Shown one piece after another: positions 10,928-22,341 of a stretch of 64,000 nt of DNA. Under the pieces are notes generated by a model that was given only the letters and a program-made list of their open reading frames with translations, was not told the DNA's origin and did not search any database. The stretch covers positions 660,017,501 through 660,081,500 of the forward strand of contig CM057456.1 of NCBI GenBank assembly GCA_016271365.2, written 5' to 3'. Origin of the DNA: Neoceratodus forsteri. Its lineage: Eukaryota; Chordata; Ceratodontiformes; Ceratodontidae. Position 1 is the stretch's first letter; each line of letters opens with the position of its first letter. Made by a program: the position numbers and the translations under genes.

Positions 10928-11845
10928 ATGGGCTGGATTTTCAAAGGGTGATGCAGGTCTTGTGTCAAGGCCTGCGTCAAACCCTTTTTGTGGTACGGCT
11001 GTACTGTCACGTTTCCTACAAACTACACCCGATTTTAGTAGGTCAGGCACAGTTACAACAATTTACCCAATTTACAGCAGCTTGCACCAAATATTAAGCA
11101 CAAGCCTCGTAAAAAGGACACCTGGGATTGCTACAAGCTAGACTAGAAAAAGTTGGTCTAACTTGCGACAATTGGCGCATGAGATCAAAAGTCCTGTTCA
11201 CTAGCCGGGAGAATGCTGCAAGCCACATGTGCAATATGTGGTATCCAGTGAAAAAGCGACCAAATTGGACCCTACAAAACAGCGACTGGTTATGGTGCCT
11301 GTGTTCATGGCTATCGGGTGGGGGAAGCGACGGATAGGTGGGTGGTGAAAACTGTGACGGGAAGTAGCAGGTATACGCACGCATGTGTGCACCTGTGGGG
11401 GGAGAGGCAGGAGGGATGGTATATGGAGGGGTTTGGTGGCAGTTGCCGAGCTGGACCACTGGTGTCATGGGAGGGTGGTCGGCTGGGTGGCGCAGGGTAC
11501 AGGTCCAGTGCAGTGTGTTATTTTTTTTCTGGCAGGTGGCATGAATTTATTTATATTTTCCACCCCCTTCCGACATGCACCCCCTAAGAAGTTGAGAATC
11601 CATGCAGAGTTGAGAGTGTGGTGTACAAAGCCCCCATGGGAAGTGCTATTAAGAATGAGACCTGTAGGTCTCGGCACAGTTTTTGTCCATGCTGCGAGTG
11701 TGCATTGCCGAATTTGATTTTCGACGATGTACACTTGCCATAATGGCGATCATCTTTCTGCAATCACCGTTATCACATGGAACCGCCATATGTTCAGCGC
11801 AACTAGAGCTTGCAGCATCTCAGCCCTTTGAAAATCTGGTCCCAT
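10928..11845. mobile_element. DNA transposon with 21-bp inverted ends
   Basis: Left end atgggctggattttcaaaggg (10928-10948) is mirrored at 11824-11845, whose reverse complement starts atggga and ends ccagattttcaaaggg. The ends differ by a small indel. The interior of about 875 bp is more GC-rich than its flanks and has no transposase motif. The target duplication is not clear, so the superfamily is left open. Confidence 0.72.
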
Positions 11846-12299
11846 ATATTCTGAAAGGTCTAATTCTGGAGCTGTTGGGGCTAGAAACATAATTTTTTTT
11901 TAATGAAAGCTTGGAGTCCAGCTGTTAAGAAATGGTGTCGATATTATGCAACAGTAGTAATTATGTTATCAATATTAAAAATGGGCAGTTTTCTCTAGCT
12001 ATATCCATATACATATTTACATTACGGCATAACTGTTTTTTTTTTTGTAAAATAAATGTTTCTGATGTACTGTTTCCATAATGATAAAGCATATCAAGTA
12101 TACATTTTTAATATCGACATGGAAAATTTCATGACGATTTTAAAAAATAAAATTATAAAAAAATATTTTTGCATTTTTCCTGAGTTTTGGTATTAGTCCC
12201 CATAATTTAACTGGTTTCTGTATAAGTGTAATACCCATAAACATTCATCTTATACCTTACATCATGTGGCTAGCATGTCACTTTCCTTACCAGCAGTAC
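11846..12299 (+). other. Intron, AT-rich, no gene seen
   Basis: Very AT-rich sequence with poly-A and poly-T runs. Nothing recognisable. Confidence 0.5.
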
Positions 12300-12720
12300 T
12301 AATTCTTCCCCACTTTCGCAGCCTTCCTTCTGAAGATAAATAATCCTCGTTAACCCTAAGGGGAGAGCTAAATTCCTTCTCTGGTGAGACACTAGGCTTT
12401 ATTGATTCATCCTCCTACTCTTCATAGTATTCCTCCTCCTCCAGAACAGGCTGATGCGGGGAACCTGAAGCTGAGGAGGGGGCAGCCATACCATTGCATT
12501 TACTATGGCCTGGAAGGCCTGGAAAAACTGTCACATCTTAGTAATGTCCTCCGCTGAGGGCATTTGCTTGGTTTCAACCACCTGCTCCTTATCCGTTAGT
12601 AAGTCACTTAGTTAGTTAACCGCCCACTGAGTCTCAGGAGTCCCTTTTTCAGGGGCAAACCCAGAGTTAATTACAGAGATAAATCCAACATTACAGAGTC
12701 AAGAAAAAAGGTAGAGAAGA
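12300..12720 (-). pseudogene. Possible DIRS ORF1-like fragment
   Basis: On the minus strand, 12545-12340 encodes a phenylalanine-rich helix (F-F-Q-A-F-Q-A-I-V), then a proline-rich stretch, then an interrupted glutamate-rich segment from gaggaggagga codons, then serine-rich residues. Similar acidic segments occur in the DIRS ORF1 remnants at 8950-9080 and 38480-38580. Stops and frameshifts prevent a firm call, and no enzyme motif is present. Confidence 0.3.
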
Positions 12721-12989
12721 AAATACATGGAGGTGCAAGCTGTACAAGGAAAAAAAAAACAAATTATTAATAACAAACATTATAAACACGGGGAACCAAG
12801 ATTCACCAATGGCAGTGCATTGGTAACAGGGCTAACAAACAAATTAGGTAGATTACAAATCACTGGTTGTAGGATGAGAAGCAGACAAGCTATAAATTGG
12901 CACAAGTCATAGGAAGTGCAGCAACAGAGTATGCCCAGTAATGACATAACTCAACAAAAAAATTAGAGTCACCAATTACAGGAGCATAG

Positions 12990-15900
12990 GCTATGCTCCA
13001 GCAGGACAACTTTGAGCCCTTTCTTGAATCCTCCAAGCAAGGAACAAGCTTGAAGGGTTGAGGGCTGGGAATTCCTGAAGGAAGGTGCTGAGGTGGCAAA
13101 GCATCTCTTGCCCACACTGGATCTCACCTTGGGTGCCTCCAAGAGGCTATTGCTGGAGGAACACAGAGTTCCCCTCAATAATTTAAGTATCAGGATGTCA
13201 CATAGGCTAGGGGAAGGGGAGAGACCCTTGACAAGCTTAAAGGCCAGGTGGAGGTGAGGGCACTCTAAATGCTGTTCCAAAGCAGGCCAGTTTAAAGCGT
13301 GAAAGACATCAGGCAACAATGACAGATGCAAATCTGGACATAGTAGCCATTAGCTAGACATGGTTCACCAGTAACGACACTTGGGAGGATTCAGTACCCG
13401 GTGATGTACTGTTCAGAAGAGACCGAGGTGCAAAAAGGGGGTGTGGGGAGTGGCCCTTTATGTCAATGGAAATATCAAAGCTACAGAAATTCAGAATACA
13501 CATAATGAGCCAGAAGAACTGTGGGTCACCCTGGAAACAGGAAATGGGACAGCCATACGAATTGGGGTTGTCTACAGGCCTCCAGACAGGGGGAGGACAT
13601 AGACACATTACTGTTAGAAGATATACAAAACATGACAGCTAAAGGGGAGGTTCTGATAATGGGAGACTTCAACATGCCAGATACAGATTGGTCAATACCA
13701 GCAGGAACGTCCACCAGAACTATATACATAGTGGATTCCCTGCAGGGGGAGGGCCTCAAACAATTGGTAGAACAACCCACAAAAGACAGGGCTATCCTAG
13801 ATCTAGTACTGACTAACGGGGAAAGGATCACAGATCTCCAGGTAGAGGATCACCTGGGGGCCAGTGACCATCACATGGTATGGTTCAGTTTAACCACTAG
13901 AACTAAATCATCCCATTCCAAGGCAAAAATATGGGACTTCAGAAGAGCTGACTTTGATAAGATGGCCAACAGAGTTCAGCGAGCCCCGGGAAGAAGAAAT
14001 TCAGGTAAGAGGGTACAGGCAAAGTGGGCAAGCATTAAGGATGCAGTACCTGAAGCAACATCTCATTGTGTTAGAGAAAAAAGCAAGAGCAAAAGAAGGA
14101 GGAAACCACTTTGGTTATCAATAACAGTAGCAGAAAAAGTCAGAGCCAAAACGCTGGCCTTCAGGAAATATAAAGGAATGCAGTAGGACGAAGATAGGGA
14201 GGTATCTCAAACATCTCTAAGGGAAGCAGGGAAGGCAGTAAGGCAGGTAAAGGCACAAACTGAGGAAACACTAGCACAAACAGTAAAAGAAGGGGACAAG
14301 ACTTTCTATAGATACATTAGTGAAAGGAGAAAGTCCAGAGAGGGTATTGCCAAGCTCAAAGAGGATAAGGGGAAGTGTGTGGAGGAGGACCAAGGAAAAG
14401 CATCTATCCTAAATAAATATTTCTCCTCAGTATTTATTGAGGAGAAGGTAAGGCATGGCCCACAGCTCAGCACCATGGATACAGGGGGGAGAGAGGTGTG
14501 CACTAGTCCGTTCACAAAAGAAAGGGTCCTACATGAGCTCGCTAAGCTCAGGGTGGACAAGGCAATGAAATCTGATGGCATACATCCCAGGGTACTAAAG
14601 GAGCTAAGGGTGGAACTAGCAGAACCATTATCAGGACTATTTAGTGAGTCTCTGAGCACAGGAGAGGTCCCAGAAGACTGGAGAAGGTCTCATGTGGTCC
14701 CACGCCACAAGAGTCGTAGCAGGGAGGAGGCAGAGAACTATAGACCAGTCAGTCTTACCTCAGTAGTGGGCAAGATTATGGAGGCACTCCTTAAGGAAAG
14801 GATAGTGCAACACCTGGAATCCATAGGAGCACAGGATCCAAGACAGCATGGGTTTACAACAGGAAGGTCCTGTTAAACTGATCTCATAGAGTTCTTTGAC
14901 TGGGTAACCAGGATGGTGAATCGAGGGGGAGCAGTTAATGTCACCTACCTTGACTTCAGCAAAGCTTCCGATACTGTTGCACATAGAAGGTTGATTAATA
15001 AGCTGGGTAGGCTCGACGTGGGTCAGAGGTTGGTCGACTGGGTGGCAAACTGGTTAGCAGGCAGAAAACAGAGAGTGGTGGTAAATGGTATACAGTCAGA
15101 AGAGATGCAAGTCACAAGTGGGGTACCTCAGGGATCAGTCCTGGGGCCAGTCCTCTTCAATATCTTCATCAGTCACGTTGCAGATGGACTAGAGGGTAAG
15201 GCTTGTCTGTTTGCAGATGACACCAAGATCTGCAACAGAGTAGATGATCCAGATGGGGTAGGCAGAATGAGAAGATATCTGGATAAACTGGCAAAATGGT
15301 CAGAAGAGTGGCAAATGGGGTTTAATGCAAAGAAGAGCAAGATCATGCAAGTAGGGAAGAGAAATTCTGAAGCAACCTATAGGTTGGGAGGGGAGTTGCT
15401 GGCAAATACAAGGGAAGAAAGAGATGTGGGCATCATCATCACAGATGATCTAAAATCATCCAAGTAGACCACTAAAGCATTAGGCAAGGCTAGAGGGATG
15501 TTGAGGTGTATTAGTAGGGGTACTGCAAGTCATAAGAGGGAGGTAATAATCCCTCTTTATAAGACACTGGTCAGGCCCCATCTGGAGTACTGTGTGCAGT
15601 ACTGGAGGCCGCACCTGCACAAGGACATTAATAAAATGGAGACAGTCCAGAGAAGGGCAAACAAAATGGTGCAGGGACTGCATCAGAAAACCTATGAGGA
15701 CAGATTAATGGAGCTCAATATGTATACCCTAGAGCAAAGGAGGGAGAGAGGTGATATGATCGAAACATTCAAACATCTTAAGAACATTAACAAGGTGAAA
15801 GAGTCCAGCATGTTTCAATATGAGAAAAATAGCAGGATAAGTGGAAACAGTATGAGATTAGAGGGAGGCCGAATAAGGGGTAATGTGAGGAAGTTATTTT

Positions 15901-16138
15901 TTACAGAAAGGGTGGTGGATGCATGGAACGGCCTACCTCAGGAAGTGGTGGATATGAATACAGTGCAGGGCTTCAAACAGGCATGGGATAGGCACAAGGG
16001 AGCAATACAGATAAGTATGAATAGATGGGACATTGACAGAGTACAGGCCTATGGCACATTCATAAAGTAGAATAAAATGGGCAGACTGGATGGGCCTTGA
16101 GGTCCTTATCTGCCGTCAACTGCTATGTTTCTATGTTT
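12990..16138 (+). mobile_element. CR1-type LINE, long 5'-truncated copy
   Basis: The element covers most of ORF2 and the 3' end. The right end at 16078-16138 carries the CR1-type terminus ggtccttatctgccgtcaactgc followed by the short tail tatgtttctatgttt. The second copy (27676-29142) ends almost identically. The left limit is uncertain: endonuclease coding is clear from about 13326, and weaker similarity continues to about 12990. CR1 elements copy by target-primed reverse transcription and are usually 5'-truncated. It abuts an opposite-strand CR1 piece starting at about 16160. Confidence 0.9.
13326..16070 (+). pseudogene. CR1 ORF2: endonuclease plus reverse transcriptase
   Basis: The endonuclease begins near 13326 (L-D-I-V-A-I-S), with two small indels before 13592, one of them in a G run. 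It then shows G-D-F-N-M-P at about 13660-13680 and A-S-D-H-H-M at about 13860. From 13592 to 16070 a single reading frame is kept, broken by only three stops at 14184, 14874 and 15465. Each stop (TAG, TAA, TAG) could come from a CAG or CAA codon by one C-to-T change. RT motifs in this frame are N-Y-R-P-V-S-L-T-S, Y-L-D-F-S-K-A, G-V-P-Q-G-S-V-L-G-P and the catalytic F-A-D-D at about 15210-15221. The C-terminus has L-E-Y-C-V-Q-Y-W and W-N-G-L-P-Q-E-V-V. The good frame suggests a fairly young, now inactive copy. Confidence 0.9.
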
Positions 16139-16159
16139 ACTTCTCACCATGTCTAGCAC

Positions 16160-16660
16160 CCCCTTTAGTTATCCAGCTGAGTTTCTTCTCCCTAGCCTTC
16201 TTAGTCTGGACCCTACTGCAAGTTTCTGTTGCCTCTACTATCCCCTGTCTTATCAGTTCCCACCTTTGCTATGTGTCCATACCCGGTTGAATTTTGCACA
16301 GGAAGCGCTATGCCACTTCCCTCATCATCTTAAAGCTGGCATTCCTGAAATCCAGCACCCTTGTGCCAGATGCCTTCCTCTTTTTAGCCATCTGTAACTG
16401 GAACCATACTGTCCCGTGGTCACTCCCCCTAGTGGTTCCTCCACCCTCACATCCCTCACACATTCCCTGTTCATTAGTACAGGGTCAAGGGTGTTCCTTT
16501 CCCTAGTTTGTTCCTTAACCAACTGTACTAAGAAGCTTTCCTGGAAGGTGTCCAGCATTACCTGCTCCCTTCTGCTCTTTCTGGTAGGTGTCCTACTCCA
16601 CCCCCAGCAGGTTCAAGTCCCCTACTGTCATTACTATTACGAAAAGCAATGATGCCATGG
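16160..16660 (-). mobile_element. CR1-type LINE fragment, endonuclease region
   Basis: Minus-strand translation of 16558-16325 gives L-V-Q-L-V-K-E-Q-T-R-E-R-N-T-L-D and then a V-R-D-V-R-V-E-E segment. These correspond to L-K-Q-L-V-E-Q-P-T and I-T-D-L-Q-V-E-D of the plus-strand CR1 at 13760-13850. It lies tail to tail with the end of that CR1. Several stops are present, so it is an old fragment. Confidence 0.75.
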
Positions 16661-16704
16661 GCAAAGTGTAATAAAGAAACACCTATGACAGTACAGATAT
16701 CTGA

Positions 16705-18137
16705 TGGCCTAAAGGTGCATGTCCGGAGTGACTTTTGTACTACAGGCCAGACTGACTGCCCCCCACAAAAACACCTCTAAAGGTGCATGTCCAGAGTGAG
16801 TTTTGTACTATAGGCCAGACTGACTGCCCCTTACAAAAACACCTCTAAAGGTGCATGTCCGGAGTGAGTTTTGTACTACAGGCCAGACTGACTGCCCCCC
16901 ACAAAAACACCTCTAAAGGTGCATGTCCGGAGTGCCTTTTTTACTACAGGCCAGACTGGCTGCCCCCCACAAAAACACTTCTAAAGGTGCATGTCCGGAG
17001 TGACTTTTTTACTACAGGCCAGACTGACTGCCCCCACAAAAACACCTCTAAAGGTTCATGTCCGGAGTGCCTTTTTTACTGCAGGCCAGACTGACTGCCC
17101 CCCACAAAAACACCTCTAAAGGTGCATGTCCAGAGTGACTTTTTTACTACAGGCCAGACTGACTGCCCCCCACAAAAACACCTCTAAAGGTGCATGTCCG
17201 GAGTGAGTATTGTACTACAGGCCAGACTGACTGCAACCCACAAAAACACTCTAAAGGTGCATGTCCAGAGTGCCTTTTTTACTACAGGCCAGACTGACTG
17301 CCCCCACAAAAACAGCTCTAAAGGTGCATGTCCAGAGTGCCTTTTTTACTACAGGCCAGACTGACTGCCCCCACAAAAACACCTCTAAAGGTGCATGTCC
17401 GGAGTGCCTTTTTTTTACTGTAGGCCAGACTGACTGACCCCCACAAAAACACCTCTAAAGGTGCATGTCCAGAGTGCCTTTTTTACTACAGGACAGACTG
17501 ACTGGCCCCCACAAAAACACCTCTAAAGGTGCATGTCCGGAGTGCCTTTTTAACTACAGGACAGACTGACTGCCCCCCCACAAAATCACCTCTAAAGGTG
17601 CATGTCCGGAGTGCCTTTTTTACTACAGGCCAGACTGACTACCCCCCACAAAAACACCTCTAAAGGTGTATGTCCGGAGTGACTTTTTTACTGCAGGCCA
17701 GACTGACTGTCCCCCCACAAAAACACCTCTAAAGGTGCATGTCCGGAGTGACTTTTTTACTACAGGCCAGACTGACTGCCCCCCACAAAAACACCTCTAA
17801 AGGTGCATGTCTGGAGTACCTTTTTAACTACAGGCCAGACTGACTGCCCCCCACAAAAACACTTCTAAAGGTGCATGTCCGGAGTGCATTTTTTACTGCA
17901 GGCCAGACTGACTGCCCCCCACAAAAACACCTCTAAAGGTGCATGTCCGGAGTGCCTTTTTTACTACATGCCAGACTGACTGCCCCCCACAAAAACACCT
18001 CTAAAGGTGCATGTCCGGAGTGCCTTTTTTACTACAGGCCAGACTGACTGCCCCCCACAAAAACACCTCTAAAGGTGCATGTCCGCAGTGAGTTTTGTAC
18101 TACAGGCCAGACTGACTGCAACCCACAAAAACACCTG
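16705..18137. repeat. Satellite C, 68-bp unit, 21 copies
   Basis: The unit contains ctaaaggtgcatgtccggag, then tgccttttttactacaggcc, then agactgactgccccccacaaaaacacct. Units start at about 16708, 16776, 16845, 16913, 16981 and so on to about 18070, at 66-71-base spacing. Variation between units is low: single substitutions plus length changes in the C and T runs. 68 is not a multiple of 3, so no continuous protein is encoded. The array lies between the CR1 cluster and a LINE 3' tail. Confidence 0.95.
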
Positions 18138-18239
18138 CATAAACTGTCCCGAGTTTCAGACATTGCACAACTCAACTTGTTAAAGAGCAGAAGAGTTTTT
18201 GTTTTGCTGGCAAAATTGCAAAGAGCAACCACAGTTCAC

Positions 18240-18620
18240 TAAATCAGCATCCCCTATTCAACTCAATTCAATCAAAACTTTATGTAACCCTTATTCCTTG
18301 TAGAACAAAACATTATAAATAAATCATAAAGCCATAGAAAAACAAAACAGCAGAATTACAAGTTTAAAATTATAAATAGATCGCATATAACAGATGACAG
18401 TAAGCCAGCCAACATTTAGATCCAGGAAATGCTAGGCCAAAAAGATGGGTTTTCAGAGCAGATTTTAAACTATCAGGCACACACTAATCCGACGAGGTAG
18501 AGAATTTCAGCAGGAGCAACTAACGCTAAGGAATGGGACCCAAAGGTCTTTAGCTGAACCCTGGGAACCTCTAGCAATCCCTTGGGGTAACAGTTACTAA
18601 AACTAGTATGTCAAACTAAC
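18240..18620 (-). mobile_element. LINE 3' end (L2/Rex1-like), minus strand
   Basis: Starts with the simple-repeat tail caactcaattcaatcaaaac (18259-18278), then a 3' UTR-like stretch containing gaggtagagaatttcagcag and gaaccctgggaacctctagcaatccc. The same order and wording recur at 24955-25440. Both are 5'-truncated tails of one LINE family and code for nothing. Confidence 0.78.
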
Positions 18621-18857
18621 ACCCCACTATATTGGCACAGCCGAAAGCAGTACCCCTCTCCATACAACTAGTTTAAGTATTTGCAAAATGGGAAGAGAAA
18701 TAAGGAATATTGTGTAAGCAACTGATAATACAAAATTAAACACCCCAGACCTTTTGGTCTTCATTCCTAGGAAGCATGTCTCGTGTAATTTTATAAACTG
18801 TCTTATAATTGAAGCTGCAGTGCACCACAATCAGGCAAAAATGTGTCTTCTTAAAAG

Positions 18858-18990
18858 GAGGCAGTATGGCACAGTGGTTAAGGGAACAGAGCTGCAAACC
18901 TGGAGACCTGTGTTGGAAGGAATCCCACAGCTCCCACTTGCATACTGTATAACCCTTCCTTGTGCTCCCAGGTTGCACCTGTAAACAAGC
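18858..18990 (+). mobile_element. tRNA-derived SINE fragment (MIR-like head)
   Basis: The segment ggcagtatggcacagtggttaag-gg resembles an RNA polymerase III A box, and ggagacctgtgttgga, about 40 bases on, resembles a B box. This is followed by cccagctccc-type SINE body sequence. The arrangement matches tRNA-derived SINEs of the MIR/CORE type. No target duplication was seen. Confidence 0.6.
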
Positions 18991-19855
18991 TTTGGCATAG
19001 TGTGCTTTTCCTGGTTAAACAATTTCCCCCATTTAACTGCAAAACATTAGACAGCTTTCATTTCCATTTACTAGCACACAGTTCAACTTCCAGAATGTGG
19101 TGATAATCACGTTTGTTTATTTCAGTTTTGTGTGTGCTGATGGGGGGGAGGGGATAGAGTAAAATGTCAATCAGCACTGTTAACCATCCTGCTGTGGCTG
19201 CAAACTAAGGGTGCTAGCTGCATAGTCGAGCAGACTTTGATAGACCGGGAGGTCTGTTTCTACTGACAGATTCATATGTTCGTAACCAGTTTAAAAGTGC
19301 TAATGTATTGCTTCACTGTAGCAAACAGTGTTTACCCCCCCCCTTCCACCCCAGAGCCCAATCAACTGCCTTGAGGCCTGGATAAGCATTATGCAGTAAT
19401 TATTAACTATATCAGACATTTCTAATGAAAGGAATTCAAAGATAAAAACAAAAAGTGAATCATCGCCACCCAGGAATGGTAATATCTGTCTCAAGCAGTC
19501 AAGCTCTTTGTGTGTGGTGGTGGTGGGGAGTTCAGGGGAGGTGAGAGACAGCAGGAAATTTAGGGTCATGCTAAAGATCATGGAGGTGCCCCTACCAGCA
19601 CAAAAAAAACCTTTAACAAACAGTGTCAAAAGATCACTTACAACATGACACTGCACAGATGCGGCATACAATTCAGGGCAATTGTGGAGGATGTTGGACT
19701 GGTGGCACTTATTAGGTTACTTATGGTAATGCCCCCCCTCCCCCGGACACAAAAAGCGATGTCAAATAGATAATAGCTGCCTGCTGCTTGTTTCTGTGCG
19801 AGGTTGCATTCTGTTGTCACTCAAAGTTAGAGTTCTTATGTTTTGTAATATTCAG
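18991..19855 (+). other. Intron, no gene seen
   Basis: Mixed-composition intron containing a short G-rich run (19142-19154) and C runs (19335-19345, 19731-19744). The ORFs here have no recognisable motif. Confidence 0.5.
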
Positions 19856-19982
19856 GGATATTTCTCTTTCTGTGGGAGTGCTCCACCCCCACACCCCCTG
19901 GGTAAAAAAAAAAAAACCACAACTTCATCAGTGCACCTGGGGGGTGTGGGGGGGCAGAGTACTGCCGCAAAAAGAATATCAC
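19856..19982. repeat. Inverted repeat with G/C-rich arms
   Basis: Left arm: gatatttctctttctg, then tgctccacccccacaccccctgggt. Right arm: cacctggggggtgtgggggggca, then agtactgccgcaaaaagaatatc. The arms pair over about 45 bases with mismatches around a roughly 30-base loop of A-rich sequence. Probably a small fold-back element. It codes for nothing. Confidence 0.65.
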
Positions 19983-20590
19983 TATTATAAAACATAAGAA
20001 GAGAAACCATAAAAAACTGAAAGCATTGCTTTAAATCTGCTTTTACTTGTGGCACCAATGACTGCCCAACACAGAGATACTGATGAGACTGCAATATTAA
20101 AAACAAACACATTTATTTACGAGCACAACCCACATGACACCACTACTTTTTTCTCTTATTGTGATGACAATCACAGAAAGGCATTTAGCAATGATAAGCT
20201 CAGTGTTTCATTATCCATATCTCTGTTTTAGGCTGCAAGTAAAGGTTCATTTAAAGCAACTGAAAGCAACATGAGCATGTCCGGTGCATGATCACATCTC
20301 CACCGTAGTGTGCGTGGGGTTTCCAGAAAAGTACACAACCGGTCCAACGTCCTCCACAGACGCCCAATGCAGCGTACGTCAGCTGTAACCAGGGAGAAGA
20401 ACTACAACATTCAGACTTCAGTTCAAGTTCTACCACAACAAAAATTAATCCCCCTTTTAGAATTGTGTGACTTTTTTTAATGCACCATGCAAGAATTATA
20501 ACCCGCAGATGTCTCCACTCGAAAAAAAACACATCTACACTCAACTACAGCACGTAAAATCCTGATGTTTGTTTAATTTGAAATGGTCTT
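19983..20590 (+). other. Intron, no gene seen
   Basis: Unique-looking intron; no exon or known element recognised. Confidence 0.45.
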
Positions 20591-21508
20591 TGTGCAGTAG
20601 TGCCATTCTCAAATGCACTATAAAAACTGGCTGTAAAGTAGGCACATACCTGCATTCCACACAAGACTATTACAAAACTACACTAAATACAAGTAGTATT
20701 TAAACTTGGGTCCCTTCCCCTCTGTAAGATTCCCAACATGCTTGCTTGGAGAGGGCCAAGTTTGGACTTATGGCTATAAGTAAAGGTTTATTAAAGAACA
20801 GTCTTTACTTTTTTTCTGTTTGTACTCCTCCCCTCCCGTGGCACTCCACTCCCTTCGAGAGACACCTATGGCCATTCTAGTCCCCACCTCCTACCTGTAT
20901 TCCATTGCGGTCCATCATCCACATATCCTTGGCTTACCCCCAGTTGGGGACGAGGGGGGCGCAAGCACTCCGAATTCCTGAGTCTCATCAGGACATCAGT
21001 CACCGGGGCAGGTAGGAGTATTGGGGACCGGGACCTGGAGCTCCATCTACCAGGGAGTGCCACGGGTGTTTTTCCGATGTTCTGGGGGAGCAGCTATGCC
21101 CTGACGTCAAGGCGTCTCCACTGACGTCCGCCACTTTCCAACCCCTCTGTATGCTCATGTGTCTGCTATGTCTCTGGCTTCCGCCAGAGGCCTGTCAGGC
21201 ACCGAGCGTGTGTCCCCCTCCCTCCCGGGAGAGGAGAGCTGTCCTCAGATGCTCAACTCTCTTCCTCCCTTCCTCCCCTGCCGACCCCCGATGTCCCAGG
21301 CTCATTCCCAAACCTGGGTCACCGGCATGGCACGAGGTGTGTTGTCCAGCGCCTCAACCCTCAGCACCACCGGGCTAGCTCATTAAAGAACAGTCTTATG
21401 TGACATGAACGTCTTTTCGCAGTTTTAAGTTTACATTTGCAACATCACACATGCTGCAATGTAGGGTCAATATTTATAAAGCGCATTTGAGAATGCCACT
21501 ACTGCACA
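20591..21508. repeat. Inverted repeat pair interrupted by a SINE
   Basis: tgtgcagtagtgccattctc plus aaatgc at 20591-20616 is repeated in inverted form at 21483-21508 (gcatttgagaatgccactac plus tgcaca). The pairing extends into atagt/ataaa-type flanks. The arms enclose the SINE at 20806-21381. Removing the SINE leaves about 340 bp, a plausible non-autonomous DNA transposon. Its true ends were not resolved. Confidence 0.6.
20806..21381 (-). mobile_element. tRNA-derived SINE, about 570 bp, with 16-bp TSD
   Basis: Perfect direct repeats attaaagaacagtctt flank the element at 20790-20805 and 21382-21397. Poly-T at the left (20808-20815) is the A tail of a minus-strand insertion. The 5' head lies at the right end: on the minus strand it reads agcccggtggtgctgagggt and then has a GGTTTGGGAA-like B box near 21310. 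Four relatives occur, at 22342-22851, 26401-26945, 36560-36775 and 62715-63275. The tRNA-like head, poly-A tail and long TSD show LINE-mediated insertion. Confidence 0.88.
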
Positions 21509-21639
21509 GGGACAGGGATCACGTCAAACTCAGAAACTGCAGATATATTTCTTGTACTCAGTGTGCTGAAGTGCATCCTTCTTTTTGTGAATGGAGACCT
21601 CTGTGGGTTAGACAATTCATGCATAGAAGAGCATTTAAA

Positions 21640-21735
21640 ATCCAAAGTAAACACGTCTGGAATCTACACAAGCCCACTAGTGGGCTGTATGGTCCTTATC
21701 TGCCAACAGATTCTATTTTTTTTTTTTTTTTTTTA
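21640..21735 (+). mobile_element. Possible CR1-like LINE 3' terminus
   Basis: gtggtccttatctgccaaca-like sequence (ggtccttatctgccaacaga at 21690-21709) and a following ttctattttt stretch resemble the 3' ends of the CR1 copies at 16100-16138 and 29110-29142. Only the terminus is recognisable. Confidence 0.45.
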
Positions 21736-22325
21736 ATGCAAGTCCAAACTAAATGAGGATTTGCTCATTTATTTCCCTGTTGGAACTTGGAACTCCTTTG
21801 AAATAAAAAAATATGTTGTTCTGAGCTCCCTATTTCCCTTCCACAGTGATGCAGAATGCATCCCAAACCAGCTCCTGCTACTGTTATTAAGCTCTTATTT
21901 GTTTTATATCCTGGACTAAGTGAAGCTAAACCTTTGGAAATAAATGAAAAAAAAATCATAACCGGAGGATCTCCAGAAGCTCGTGCATGGTGCTGGTGGT
22001 GGCAGTTGAGCGGTCCTTGGTCGCCAGATTAATAGAACGACTGCTTGTGTGCCATAGCCAGGCGGTTTATCACAGAAGGACACAGCCCCCACCGTCCATT
22101 TTTAAGTTTGCATAATCCATCCATGACACACGACCAGTCCACTGTAGCCCAGGGCAAGCAAGTTTACTATGTGTTCACTAGCAGTGCTGGCATTCCCTCC
22201 CCGTTTCATTTTCTTGTTTGAAATAGTTACCATTACCACTACAGTTTGGGGTTTCGCCGCTGGCCTGGCCACTGACCCACTTGCTCCTACTGCCTGTCCA
22301 TCCATCGCACAGCAAAAACAAATTA
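21736..22325 (+). other. Intron, no gene seen
   Basis: No feature was firmly recognised. A GC-richer stretch at 21960-22100 looks older and conserved in composition, but its short minus-strand frame gave no recognisable protein. Confidence 0.4.
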
Positions 22326-22341
22326 ATTCCTCCTTCAATTT

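Noticed and set aside
16705..18137. Regularly spaced repeat resembling a CRISPR array
   Set aside because: Units are contiguous 68-bp tandem repeats without unique spacers, in vertebrate DNA.
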